DNA of 37,379 bases from Thermodesulfobacteriota bacterium (GCA_040758155.1 JBFLWB010000186.1:1-37379), one strand, 5' to 3'. Positions 25,974 through 34,746 are shown, counted from the first letter of the stretch. The notes: a model not told the origin generated them from the letters alone. Numbers and translations: made by a program.

Positions 25974-26768
25974 GTGGAAAATCCGATCGGTGTGTTCGAT
26001 TCCGGGCTGGGCGGCCTGACCGTGCTGAAGGAGCTGGTGGGGGCGCTTCCGGCGGAGCATTTCGTGTACATGGGGGACACGGCGCGTGTCCCCTACGGCG
26101 GGAAATCCGCGGAGACGGTCACCCGCTATTCCATCGAGATCGCGAACTACCTCATCCGCGTCCACGACATCAAGCTGCTCGTCGTCGCGTGCAACACCGC
26201 GTCTTCGCTGGCGCTGCCGGCGATGCGCAAAATCTACAAGATCCCGGTCGTGGGGATGGTGGACCCGTGCGTGCGACGGGCCGCGGCGCTCCCGCGGAAG
26301 ACGAGCATCGGCGTCATCGGGACCCGGGGGACCGTGCGCTCCGGCGCCTACGAGGACGCGCTGCGCGCCGCCGTCCCGTCGGCGAAGGTCCGGTCGATCC
26401 CCTGCCCGCTGCTCGTGTCGCTCGCCGAGGAGGGGTGGACGGACAACGAGATCGCCCGCGCCGTGATCTCCGAATACCTTTCCCCGTTCCGGTCGGAGCC
26501 GCCCGACGCCCTGATCCTCGGCTGCACCCACTACCCGGTCCTCAAGGGGTCGATCCGGGATTTTCTCGGCGACGGGACGGTGTTGATCGACTCGGGCGAA
26601 GAGGCGGCGAGGGTCGTGGACATCCTCCTGTCGGAAACCCTGGTCCGGGGGAGGGCGGGGGACGGAAAGGCGGAATTCCTCGTCACGGACGATCCCGAGA
26701 GATTCGCCGCCGTCGGGAAGGGGTTCTTCGGAAGGGACCTCTGCGACGTACGGCGGATAACCTTGTAG
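25974..26768 (+). CDS. murI: Glutamate racemase
   Basis: MurI makes D-glutamate for peptidoglycan by acting on L-glutamate without a cofactor. The 264-residue product has the FDSGLGG substrate loop (D9, S10) and GDTARVPYG. Its two catalytic cysteines are C73 in VACNTAS and C184 in LGCTHYP. GTG 25974 is the start, set by AGGAG five bases before it. It opens a long plus-strand run of envelope genes and is followed after 17 bases by a conserved unknown gene. Confidence 0.95.
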   Translation: MENPIGVFDSGLGGLTVLKELVGALPAEHFVYMGDTARVPYGGKSAETVTRYSIEIANYLIRVHDIKLLVVACNTASSLALPAMRKIYKIPVVGMVDPCVRRAAALPRKTSIGVIGTRGTVRSGAYEDALRAAVPSAKVRSIPCPLLVSLAEEGWTDNEIARAVISEYLSPFRSEPPDALILGCTHYPVLKGSIRDFLGDGTVLIDSGEEAARVVDILLSETLVRGRAGDGKAEFLVTDDPERFAAVGKGFFGRDLCDVRRITL

Positions 26769-26785
26769 GGAGAAGGAAGGGACCG

Positions 26786-27082
26786 ATGGGACCGACCCCC
26801 AGGAAGATGCTCTCCGGGTTCAACCACAACATCAGGCTCCGCGGGAAGACGTACCACGTCCAGACGGAGGACGGGGGGCACGCCAACCCGACGATCAAGA
26901 CGCACGTCTACCTGGGGGGAGTGATCCTCGACAGCGTCGAGTGGCCGTACGAAGATATCCTCGAACGTTCGAGGTGGCAGGACGCGCTGAAGGCGCGCAT
27001 GAAGATCCAGCATCTTGAGGAGATCCGGCGGCTCCTTGCGGGGGAGATCATCCCCTGCGAGGAGGAGCCCGGCGATCGATGA
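26786..27082 (+). CDS. Conserved protein of unknown function
   Basis: The 98-residue protein has GFNHNIRLRGKTYHVQTED near its start, then THVYLGGVILDS and a helical C-terminal part. Similar short proteins with a YHVQTEDxG motif and a following TH-Y-GG segment are common in deltaproteobacterial genomes, but I know of no assigned function. No signal peptide or membrane span is seen. It has AGGAAGG upstream of ATG 26786 and overlaps ftsE by four bases (ATGA), so it may be linked to the division genes. A second ATG at 26807 is a possible start. Confidence 0.75.
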   Translation: MGPTPRKMLSGFNHNIRLRGKTYHVQTEDGGHANPTIKTHVYLGGVILDSVEWPYEDILERSRWQDALKARMKIQHLEEIRRLLAGEIIPCEEEPGDR

Positions 27083-27759
27083 TCGAGGCGTTCCGCCTGG
27101 GGGTCCGCGTCAGGGGAGCCACGCTCTGGGACGGCCTCGATTTCGCGTTCGAGGAGGGCAGCGTCTCCGTGATCGTCGGCCCGCCCTCATCCGGGAAGAC
27201 GGTGCTGCTCTCCGTCCTCCGGGGCGAGCGGCGGCCGGACGCCGGCGACGTGCTCGCCTTCGGAGAGTCGCTCTTCCGCGGGAGCGAATCCTTCCTCCGG
27301 GCCTTCCGCGCCTCCTGCGGCTTCGTCCCGGAACGGTTCGACGCCGAAGCGAGGCAGACCGTGAACGGGCTGTTCGAGCGGTCCGCGATGGTGGTCGGCA
27401 ACCTTCCCCCGGGCGAGCGGAAGGACCGGCGGGAGCGGCTTCTCTCCATGGTGGAGCTTTCCGTCGCGGGGGACGCGCCGCTTTCGGACCTGTCCATGTC
27501 CGAGCGGGCGAGGGTCACGCTCGCGGCGGAGCTGATGCGGTCGCCGAGGGTCCTCTTCGCGGACGGGATCGTCCATTCCGCGGGCGAGCCGTTCGCAGGG
27601 CGTATCGGTTCCCTGTTCCGGGCGCTGGCGCGGGCGGGGATCATCGTCCTGCTGGCGGAACGCAGGCTTCCCGCGAGGTGGACGGCGTTCGCGGGTCCGG
27701 GGAAACCGGCCGGGCCGTTCCTCGTCCACCGCATGCCGGCCAAGGGAGGTGTCGATTGA
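27079..27759 (+). CDS. ftsE: FtsE-like ABC ATPase with altered catalytic motifs
   Basis: FtsE normally drives FtsX to activate cell-wall amidases at the septum. The 226-residue protein keeps Walker A (GPPSSGKT, residues 34-41) and a Walker B aspartate (D162 in VLFAD). The usual catalytic glutamate next to it is glycine (G163). The Q-loop position reads GFVPE (E85), the LSGGQ signature reads LSMSE (138-142), and the switch histidine region reads LLAERR (191-196). It likely binds ATP but may hydrolyse it slowly or not at all. Position before ftsX and envC supports the naming. The ftsX start overlaps its stop. Confidence 0.8.
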   Translation: MIEAFRLGVRVRGATLWDGLDFAFEEGSVSVIVGPPSSGKTVLLSVLRGERRPDAGDVLAFGESLFRGSESFLRAFRASCGFVPERFDAEARQTVNGLFERSAMVVGNLPPGERKDRRERLLSMVELSVAGDAPLSDLSMSERARVTLAAELMRSPRVLFADGIVHSAGEPFAGRIGSLFRALARAGIIVLLAERRLPARWTAFAGPGKPAGPFLVHRMPAKGGVD

Positions 27760-28646
27760 GAGAACGGCTTTCCCTCGCGTGGATCGACTGGCGGTTCGCG
27801 GGGCGAACCCTCGCCGTCCAGTCGCTCGGCCGATTCCTCCTCCTGTTCCTGATGGCCTTCGCCTTCCTCGCGCTGCAGCTGTCCGGCGGGGCGACCCGGT
27901 ACTTCGCCTCGCAATACGCCGTCACGGCGGTGCTGAGGGAGGCGGCTTCCCCGGAGGAGTCGCGCGGGCTCGCGGGAAGGATCGCGGCGCTCCCTTCCGT
28001 CCTTTCCGCGCAGTACAGGGATCCGGAGGACGCGTGGGAGGAGTTCCTGGACGCGTTCCCGGGCGTCGAAACGATCCGGGACGCCGGCGGGAACCCGCTG
28101 CCGGGGTACATCGAGATCCGGTTCCGGCACGACCGGTTCACCGCGGGGGACGTGGACGCCGTGCTCTCCGCGCTGAAACCCGTGGAGCTGATCGAGAAGG
28201 TTCTGGCGGGCGAGGATTCCCTGCCCCGGCTCTTCAAGGTCCAGCGGGCGGCCGCGTTTTTCGCCTGGGGGATGTTCGCGCTGATCGCTGCGCTCTTCCT
28301 CGTCATCCTGAAGCTACAGGAGCAGCTTCGGTCCGCCGCGTTGTCGGGCGATATAGGGTTCCTCGTGGAGCGCGGCATTTCGGAACGTCGGGTGGCGGCG
28401 TCCCGCGCGGCGGGCTCGGCGCTTGCGGGGATCCTCCTGTCGGCCGTCGCCGTCGCCGCGGCCGCAGCCTCGCTCCATTTTCTCCTCCGGAGGCACCCGT
28501 CCCTCCAGGCCGCTGTCTGCGCCCCCGAGGCGCTCCTTTCTCCGCCCGCGCTGGCGGCGTCGGGAGTGTTCGTCCTTTGCGCGGCCATCCTCTTCGGCGC
28601 GTCGTCCCTCCTCGGGTGGACGGCGGTCCGGCCTTCCGGGAAGTGA
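27756..28646 (+). CDS. ftsX: Cell-division protein FtsX
   Basis: FtsX is the membrane partner of FtsE and passes a signal to EnvC-type activators outside. The 296-residue product has a first span near residues 26-44 and a periplasmic domain of roughly 110 residues (about 50-160). Three more spans in the last 130 residues give the standard four-span layout. The start is TTG 27756, inside the ftsE stop (TTGA), with an excellent ribosome site GGGAGGT at 27744-27750. The next gene starts in its stop codon (TGATG). Confidence 0.9.
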   Translation: MRERLSLAWIDWRFAGRTLAVQSLGRFLLLFLMAFAFLALQLSGGATRYFASQYAVTAVLREAASPEESRGLAGRIAALPSVLSAQYRDPEDAWEEFLDAFPGVETIRDAGGNPLPGYIEIRFRHDRFTAGDVDAVLSALKPVELIEKVLAGEDSLPRLFKVQRAAAFFAWGMFALIAALFLVILKLQEQLRSAALSGDIGFLVERGISERRVAASRAAGSALAGILLSAVAVAAAAASLHFLLRRHPSLQAAVCAPEALLSPPALAASGVFVLCAAILFGASSLLGWTAVRPSGK

Positions 28647-29872
28647 TGCTTCGACCGGCGGCCGTCGCCATCGCCTGCCTCGTGCTGCTGCTCCCGGCGC
28701 TGTTTCTTTCGGGCGCGGCGTCCGCGGCCGGGGAATCGGCGGAGCTTCGCAGGGAACGGTCGCGCCTCATGGAGATGAAGGCGCGGGAGGAGAAGACGGC
28801 GGCGGAGCTTTCGGAGGCGCTACGGAAAGAGAAGCTCACCAAGGAGCGCGTGACCGTGCTCCAGAAGCGGCTGAACCGCCAGCGGGAGCTCCTCGCGGGG
28901 ATCGACCGGAGGCTGTCGGCGCTGGAGCGGAGGCAGGACGAAACCGAGAGGGAGGTCCGGGAGATCTCGGAAGCTCAGGGGCGGACCCGGAGCGGCATCC
29001 GGCGCGCGGCCAGGATCGCCTTCGAGCGGCGCCGGGCGGAGCCGGCGGGTCCTCCGGTACGGCCAGCCTCCGAGCGCGAACGCTACCTGATGCGGGGATT
29101 CCTCGGGGCGGACCTTGAGGATTTCGAGCGTCTTTCGCAGGCGCGGGAGCGGAAGGAGCGGGAGCTGTCGGGGATCGAGCGGCAGGTCGAGATCTCCGAG
29201 CGCAAGATGGACAGGGAAAAGAAGGTGGGGGACAGCCTCCTGTCGCGGGCCGAGACGGAACGGAAGCGGCTCGCCGGCATCGAGCGGGAGAAACAGGCGA
29301 AGCAGAGGGAGCTGCGCGCGCTCCGGGCGAGGATCGCCCGCATGGAATCGCTCGTCTCCCGCATCGAGCGCCTGGCGAAGGAGCGGGAGCGTCTGGCCCG
29401 GAAGAAGGCGGAAAGGAAGGCCGGCCGGGAGGCGGCGCCCCGTCCGCCCGCGGAACCGCCGAGGCGGTTCGCTTCGCTGGCCGGAGGCCTGTCCTCCCCG
29501 ATGCCCGGGAGGATCGTCACCCGTTTCGGGAAGCAGCACGATCCCACGTTCGATGTGACGATCGAGAACCGGGGAGTGGAGCTCGAGGGGGCATCCGGCG
29601 CCTTGGTGAAGGCATCCGCCGCGGGGGAGGTCGCGTTCTCCGGCGCCGTCTCGGGTTTCGGGAACGTGCTGATCCTTCAGCACGGGAGCGGGCTGTTCTC
29701 CGTCTACGGGAAGCTCGACGCCTTCCTGGCGAGGACGGGCCAGGAGGTCGCCAAGGGGCAAGTGGTCGGAAGGCTTCCGGAATCGCCGACGGGAAAATCG
29801 GTGTTATACTTTGAGTTGCGGGCGGGCGGAACGGCGATCGATCCCGCATCGGTGATTTCCCTGGATCGATAA
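28646..29872 (+). CDS. envC: EnvC-like amidase activator (coiled coil plus degenerate LytM domain)
   Basis: The 408-residue precursor has a signal peptide (about residues 1-27). A long Glu/Arg/Lys-rich coiled coil reaches to about residue 260, and an M23/LytM domain lies at the end. The metal ligands of active M23 enzymes are lost. The HxxxD pair is N308 and E312, and the HxH pair is V386 and Y388. This is the pattern of EnvC, which does not cut peptidoglycan but activates amidases under FtsEX control. The gene order ftsE-ftsX-envC matches that role. ctpA follows 14 bases later. Confidence 0.88.
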   Translation: MLRPAAVAIACLVLLLPALFLSGAASAAGESAELRRERSRLMEMKAREEKTAAELSEALRKEKLTKERVTVLQKRLNRQRELLAGIDRRLSALERRQDETEREVREISEAQGRTRSGIRRAARIAFERRRAEPAGPPVRPASERERYLMRGFLGADLEDFERLSQARERKERELSGIERQVEISERKMDREKKVGDSLLSRAETERKRLAGIEREKQAKQRELRALRARIARMESLVSRIERLAKERERLARKKAERKAGREAAPRPPAEPPRRFASLAGGLSSPMPGRIVTRFGKQHDPTFDVTIENRGVELEGASGALVKASAAGEVAFSGAVSGFGNVLILQHGSGLFSVYGKLDAFLARTGQEVAKGQVVGRLPESPTGKSVLYFELRAGGTAIDPASVISLDR

Positions 29873-29886
29873 GGAGCGGCGAAGGA

Positions 29887-31284
29887 ATGGAAAAGGGCGG
29901 GTCGGAAGCACGGAAGGGGCGCGCGCGGAAACTGCTCGGAATCGCGGCGGTGGCGGCGATCTTCATCGCGGGATTCATCTTGGGCGATCTCTCCACCTCG
30001 CGCCACTCGGCGCAGGCCACGGTCGCGTACAGCAAGCTGAAAATCTTCGGCGACGTCCTGTCGACCGTCCAGAGCAGCTACGTCGAGGAAGTGAGCGTGG
30101 ACAACCTCGTCAAGGGGGCGATCGACGGAATGGTGCAGACGCTCGATCCCCACAGCAGCTACCTCACTCCCGACATGCTCAAGCAGGTCGAGGTGGAGAC
30201 GAAGGGCGTCTTCGGAGGGCTCGGGATCGAGATCGGCGTCAAGGACGGATTCCTCACGATCATCGCCCCGATCGAGGACACGCCCGCGGCCCGCGCGGGG
30301 CTGCAGGCGGGCGACCGGATCGTCCGCATCGAGAACGAGTCCTCGAAGAACATGAACGTGATGGAGGCCGTGAAGCGGCTTCGCGGGGAGCCGGGAACGA
30401 AGGTGACGATCACGATCGTGCGCGAATCCGTCCCGGAGCCGAAGGTCTACACGATCACCCGGGAGCTCATCAAGATCAAGAGCGTCAAGTCGAAGACGTT
30501 TCCCGACGGGATCGGATACATCCGCCTGGCGCAGTTCCAGCAGGATTCCCACCAGGAGGTCGAAAAAGCGCTTCAAGAGTTCCGGAAGTCCAAAGAAGGG
30601 CTGAAGGGGCTTGTCCTCGACCTGCGGAACAACCCGGGGGGCCTCCTCGACCAGGCGGTCCGGGTGGCGGACGAGTTCATCGAATCGGGCCTCATCGTGT
30701 ACACCGACGGCCGCATAGAAGCGCAGAAGACGAAATATTCGGCTCACAAGGAAGGAACCCATACCGGGTTCCCCATCGTCGTCCTGGTGAACGCGGGCTC
30801 CGCCTCTGCCTCCGAGATCGTGGCGGGCGCGCTCCAGGATCACGGGCGGGCGATCATCCTCGGCCAGCAGACTTTCGGGAAGGCCTCCGTCCAGACGATC
30901 CTCCCTCTCGAGGACGGCTCCGCCCTGCGGCTCACCACCGCGAGATATTACACGCCCAACGGGCGCTCCATCCAGGCCCGCGGGATCGAGCCCGACATCC
31001 TCGTGGACGACGGCAGGGAGGCGTCGACGGGGCATCCCGGGCCGATGCGGGAGAAGGACATCGATCGGCACCTGAAGGGCGACGGCGAGGAAGCGCCCGC
31101 GGCGGCCCCCGCGCCGGCGATCGAGAAGAAGAAGGAAGGCGGGAACGACTCGAAGGCGGCGCCGGGGAAGGCGGAGGCCCGCAAGGACGACCCGAAGGAT
31201 CCCCAGCTCGACCGCGCGGTGGACCTGTTGAGGGGCTGGGAGATCTTCAAGAGCCGCTTCATCGACAAGCGGAAGGCCTCCTGA
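29887..31284 (+). CDS. ctpA: C-terminal processing peptidase CtpA (S41)
   Basis: The 465-residue protein has an N-terminal membrane anchor (about residues 15-33). A PDZ domain starts at GGLGIEIG (110-117), and an S41 serine protease domain follows. The catalytic Ser-Lys pair is S307 in AGSASASE and K332 in TFGKASVQ, the 25-residue spacing of the family. It would trim or degrade periplasmic proteins, in some bacteria peptidoglycan hydrolases. A low-complexity Ala/Pro/Lys tail of about 75 residues precedes a last helix. Its place behind envC suggests a link with septal wall turnover. Confidence 0.94.
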   Translation: MEKGGSEARKGRARKLLGIAAVAAIFIAGFILGDLSTSRHSAQATVAYSKLKIFGDVLSTVQSSYVEEVSVDNLVKGAIDGMVQTLDPHSSYLTPDMLKQVEVETKGVFGGLGIEIGVKDGFLTIIAPIEDTPAARAGLQAGDRIVRIENESSKNMNVMEAVKRLRGEPGTKVTITIVRESVPEPKVYTITRELIKIKSVKSKTFPDGIGYIRLAQFQQDSHQEVEKALQEFRKSKEGLKGLVLDLRNNPGGLLDQAVRVADEFIESGLIVYTDGRIEAQKTKYSAHKEGTHTGFPIVVLVNAGSASASEIVAGALQDHGRAIILGQQTFGKASVQTILPLEDGSALRLTTARYYTPNGRSIQARGIEPDILVDDGREASTGHPGPMREKDIDRHLKGDGEEAPAAAPAPAIEKKKEGGNDSKAAPGKAEARKDDPKDPQLDRAVDLLRGWEIFKSRFIDKRKAS

Positions 31285-31307
31285 GCGCGACAGCGGCGCC
31301 CCCGGCG

Positions 31308-32222
31308 ATGGATCGGAGCCGCGGCGGGGAAAAGGGCAGGCGGCGGAAGCGGTGGGGGTGGGCGGCCCTGGTGACGGGAGCGTTCGCCGCCGGGCTGCTC
31401 CTTTTTGCTGCGGTTTTGTACTGGCCCACGGGCGGAAACGCGCCCGCGCCCAAAACCCCTCCTTTCGCGGGGCGCTCCCCGGAGCCGGCGCCCCCTTCAG
31501 GGGAACCTGCCGTCCCGGCGGAGCGGTCGCCCAGGCTGGCAATCGTTGTGGGCGACTTCGGATACGAGCCGGTCCGGGACGCCGAGTGGCTCGATTTCCC
31601 CGGCCGGATCACCTTCGCCGTTCTTCCCTTCGGACCGTCCTCCCGGACCATCGCGTCCTCCGCGCACTCGCGCGGGCTTGGCGTGATCCTGCACGTGCCG
31701 ATGGAGCCCCGGACCGATTCACCCGACCGGACGGAGCCGTTCCGCCTGCTCCTCGGCATGACCCCGGGGGAGATCCGGGACCGGCTCGGGCGGATGACCG
31801 AGGACGTCCCGCAGGCCGCAGGCGCGATCAACCACATGGGTTCGGCGTTCACCGCCGACGCTGCGGCGATGGAGGCCTTCGCCTCGGCGCTTCGGGAACG
31901 CGGAATGTTCTTCGTCGACGGGGTGACGACGTCCGGCTCGCTGGCGGCGGAGGCGTGCCGGAACGTCGGGGTCCCCGCGCTTCGGCGCGACGTCTTCCTC
32001 GACGACAGCCCCGACCCCGGGGCGATGCGGAAGGCATGGGAGAAGGCGGTCGCCATCGCGAAGGAGCGCGGCGACGCCGTCCTCGTGAGCCATTCCCGCC
32101 GGGAGACGCTGACCGCGCTGCTCTCGCTGGTCCCCGACCTCGAAAGGGAAGGCGTCCGCACGGCGACCGTCGCGGAGCTGCTCGCGGACCGCTCCGGCGC
32201 CGCCCTGCCCACCAAGGATTGA
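31308..32222 (+). CDS. Divergent polysaccharide deacetylase family protein
   Basis: The 304-residue product has a charged N-terminus, one membrane span (about 18-42), a Pro-rich linker and a PF04748-type domain. Family marks are ILHVPMEP, INHMGSAFT, FFVDGVTTSG and the DDSPD segment. The usual IDDxG start of the domain here reads VVGDFG, so the first aspartate is glycine. Related proteins sit behind envC and ctpA in many genomes and are thought to act on cell-wall glycan or serve as regulators, without a proven activity. The ATG at 31308 has only a weak ribosome site. Confidence 0.85.
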   Translation: MDRSRGGEKGRRRKRWGWAALVTGAFAAGLLLFAAVLYWPTGGNAPAPKTPPFAGRSPEPAPPSGEPAVPAERSPRLAIVVGDFGYEPVRDAEWLDFPGRITFAVLPFGPSSRTIASSAHSRGLGVILHVPMEPRTDSPDRTEPFRLLLGMTPGEIRDRLGRMTEDVPQAAGAINHMGSAFTADAAAMEAFASALRERGMFFVDGVTTSGSLAAEACRNVGVPALRRDVFLDDSPDPGAMRKAWEKAVAIAKERGDAVLVSHSRRETLTALLSLVPDLEREGVRTATVAELLADRSGAALPTKD

Positions 32223-32226
32223 AAGT

Positions 32227-33564
32227 GTGAACCTCCCCCTTTTCGAAGAAGTCCTCACCGTCACGGAGCTGACCGCTCGCATCAAGCGCGCGCTGGAGAG
32301 CTCCTTCCGGCTCGTCCGCGTGGAAGGGGAAGTGTCGAACTACAAGCTGTACGAGGCATCCGGACACCGGTATTTCTCGCTGAAAGACGAAGGTGCGCAG
32401 ATCCGCGTCGTGCTCTTCCGGGGGAACGAACGCAACGTCTACGGGGAGGTCCGCGACGGGCAGTCGGTGGTCGTCACCGGCTCGCTGGGAGTGTACGAGA
32501 AAAAGGGGGAGTACCAGCTCTACGCCCGGTCCGTCGAGGTGCGCGGGATCGGGAACCTCCTGGTGGAGCTCGAGCGCAGGAAGCGGAAGCTCGCGGACGA
32601 GGGGCTGTTCGACCCGGAGAGGAAGCGGCCGCTCCCCCCGTTTCCCCGGAGGATCGGGATCGTCACCTCCCGCCACGGCGCCGCCCTGCGGGACATGCTG
32701 CGCGTGGCGCGCTCGCGCTTTCCCGGCGTGTCGATCGTCCTCGCCCCCGCCCTCGTCCAGGGCGAGGGGGCGGCGGCGGACATCTCCGCCGCGCTGGACG
32801 CGATGTATCGATTCGGCGCCGCCGACGCGATCCTCTGCGGGAGGGGGGGCGGCACCATCGAGGACCTGTGGGCGTTCAACGAAGAAGCGGTCGTGCGCGC
32901 CCTGGTCCGTTCGCCGGTCCCGACGATCAGCGCGGTCGGACACGAAACGGACTTCACGCTGGCCGACCTCGCGGCGGACCACCGCGCGCCCACGCCCACC
33001 GCGGCGGCGCAGATGGCGGTGCCGGACCGCGTGGAGCTGCTGGAGCGCGTCGCCGCGCTCGTCCTCCGGGTGCGGAGGGCCGATACGCACCATCGGGAAG
33101 CCGCCCGGAAGGAATGGCGGATCGCGGCCGGGAAGCTGTCCGATCCCCGTCCGCTTCTCCAGGGGAAGCGTTACGCGCTGGGAGAGCAGGAGGCGCTGCT
33201 CGCGGAATCCGCGCGATCCGCCGTCCGGGAGCACAGGGAGCGGGTGGAGCGCCTTTCCGCGTCCGTGCGCATCCATTCCCCGCGGGCGTGGGTGTCCGCG
33301 CGGCGCGGCGAAGCCGCCGTGCTCCGCGCGCGCGCCGTGTCGGCGATCGACGCCGGGAAACGCCGCCTCCGGGCGCGTCTCGACCTCCTTTCCGGAAAGC
33401 TCGCCGCCCTGGACCCCCGTGCTGTGCTTACCCGGGGGTACTCGATCGCCATCGATCGCGCCACGGGCAGAGCGGTCCGGTCCGTGTCGGACGTCCGCCC
33501 CGGCGGTCCGCTCGACATCCAGGTTTCGGACGGGACCTTCGGCGCGATCGTCGAGGAGGGATAG
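32227..33564 (+). CDS. xseA: Exonuclease VII large subunit
   Basis: XseA with XseB degrades single-stranded DNA to short oligonucleotides. The 445-residue protein has an N-terminal OB-fold (LTVTELTARIK, VEGEVSNYK, up to about residue 105). The catalytic core follows, with GRGGGTIED (205-213) and GHETDFTLADLAADHRAPTP from 238. A helical tail ends in LTRGYSIAI. Start is GTG 32227, 4 bases after the deacetylase-like gene. Its small subunit is encoded further on, separated by an M23 peptidase gene, so the subunits are not adjacent. Confidence 0.95.
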   Translation: MNLPLFEEVLTVTELTARIKRALESSFRLVRVEGEVSNYKLYEASGHRYFSLKDEGAQIRVVLFRGNERNVYGEVRDGQSVVVTGSLGVYEKKGEYQLYARSVEVRGIGNLLVELERRKRKLADEGLFDPERKRPLPPFPRRIGIVTSRHGAALRDMLRVARSRFPGVSIVLAPALVQGEGAAADISAALDAMYRFGAADAILCGRGGGTIEDLWAFNEEAVVRALVRSPVPTISAVGHETDFTLADLAADHRAPTPTAAAQMAVPDRVELLERVAALVLRVRRADTHHREAARKEWRIAAGKLSDPRPLLQGKRYALGEQEALLAESARSAVREHRERVERLSASVRIHSPRAWVSARRGEAAVLRARAVSAIDAGKRRLRARLDLLSGKLAALDPRAVLTRGYSIAIDRATGRAVRSVSDVRPGGPLDIQVSDGTFGAIVEEG

Positions 33565-33566
33565 CC

Positions 33567-34445
33567 ATGATTTCCGCCGGAAGGGTCCTTCTCGCCTCGC
33601 TCTTCGTCCTCCCCGGGCTCGCGGCATCCCCGTTTCCGGCCCCGGCTTCGTCGCTGTCGATTTCCGTCGCCGGCGGCGATCCCGCCTTGGGATCGCCGCT
33701 GATGGTCGTGGTATCCGCTTCGGGACCCGTCGACAACCTGTCGCTCCTGTGGAAGGGCGCCGCCTGGCCGCTGCGCGAGGCCGCTCCCGGACGTTACGAG
33801 GCGCTGATCGGCATCGACCTGCTGGCGGACGCGGGACCCGAGACGCTCGCGGCGGAATCGTTCACCGGGGGGATGCGCAGCCGCGTCGAGACGGTGCTGG
33901 AGGTCGCCGGGCGGAAGTTCCCCGTCCAGGAGCTTTCCCTGCCGAAGGGGATGGCAGAGTTCGACGCATCCACGCTTCGCCGGATCCGGGAGGAGAAGGA
34001 ACTGCTGGACGGGCGCTTCGCCCGCATCAGCGCGCCGATCCTGTGGGAGGCGCCGTTCCTTCCCCCCGTGGAGCCGTTCCGGCCGGAGAATTTCGGCTCC
34101 CGGCGGGTGATCAACAGGGAGCCCCGGTCGCCGCACACCGGCGTGGACCTCCGCCTGCCCGAAGGGACGCCCGTCCGGTCGATCGCAGGCGGGACGGTCG
34201 CGCTTGCCGCGGAACAGTTCTTCGGCGGCCGGACGGTGATGATCGACCACGGCGGGGGGGTCTTCAGCATTTACATGCACCTGAACCGTTTTTCCGTGAA
34301 GGAGGGGCAGCGGGTGTCCAGGGGAGAGCCGATCGGCGAGGTGGGATCCACGGGACGGGCCACGGGGCCGCACCTCCACTTCGGCGTACGCGTGCCGGGC
34401 GGGCGGGTCGACCCGTCGCTACTCTTCGCGATTCCGGGGAAATAA
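33567..34445 (+). CDS. M23 metallopeptidase with intact zinc site
   Basis: The 292-residue precursor has a signal peptide (about residues 1-28), an immunoglobulin-like N-terminal region and a LytM domain. All metal and catalytic residues are present, as H190 and D194 (HTGVD), H238 (MHL), and H269 and H271 (HLHFG). In contrast to the EnvC-like protein upstream, it should cut peptidoglycan peptides. GAGGAGGG lies just before the xseA stop and serves ATG 33567. Its position between xseA and xseB is common in delta lineages. Confidence 0.92.
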   Translation: MISAGRVLLASLFVLPGLAASPFPAPASSLSISVAGGDPALGSPLMVVVSASGPVDNLSLLWKGAAWPLREAAPGRYEALIGIDLLADAGPETLAAESFTGGMRSRVETVLEVAGRKFPVQELSLPKGMAEFDASTLRRIREEKELLDGRFARISAPILWEAPFLPPVEPFRPENFGSRRVINREPRSPHTGVDLRLPEGTPVRSIAGGTVALAAEQFFGGRTVMIDHGGGVFSIYMHLNRFSVKEGQRVSRGEPIGEVGSTGRATGPHLHFGVRVPGGRVDPSLLFAIPGK

Positions 34446-34461
34446 GCGGTAAATGTATACT
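34432..34461 (+). promoter_or_regulatory. Possible promoter for xseB-ispA-dxs
   Basis: TATACT (34456-34461) matches five of six -10 bases in a short AT-rich patch after the M23 gene stop. A weak TTCCGG (34432-34437) stands 18 bases upstream. The ribosome site GGAGG at 34477-34481 precedes the xseB ATG by nine bases. Confidence 0.4.
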
Positions 34462-34490
34462 AAACTAACAGGTTCCGGAGGCGGCGAACG

Positions 34491-34745
34491 ATGGCGGGCA
34501 AGGGAAAGGAGCCTTCCTTCGAGGAGGCGTTGAAGGGGCTCGAGGCGGTGGTGGCCCGGCTGGAATCGGGGGAGGCCCCTCTCGAGGAGTCCATCCGCCT
34601 CTTCGAGGAAGGGATGGCGTTGTCCGGGATCTGCAGGAAGCGGCTGGACGAGGCGGACCGCAAGATCGAGCTATTGCTTCGGAAGCCGGAAGGCGTCTCG
34701 ACCGAAACCGTGGACGAGGGCGACCTTTCCGGCAAAGAGGAGTGA
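34491..34745 (+). CDS. xseB: Exonuclease VII small subunit
   Basis: The 84-residue helical protein has the family pattern SFEEALKGLEAVVARLESG followed by PLEESIRLFEEGM and a helix carrying CRKRLDEADRKIELL. XseB binds XseA as several copies. The charged C-terminal tail is variable in the family. ispA begins 1 base after its stop. In many bacteria xseA and xseB are adjacent, while here an M23 peptidase gene and a short promoter region lie between them. Confidence 0.93.
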   Translation: MAGKGKEPSFEEALKGLEAVVARLESGEAPLEESIRLFEEGMALSGICRKRLDEADRKIELLLRKPEGVSTETVDEGDLSGKEE

Positions 34746-34746
34746 C

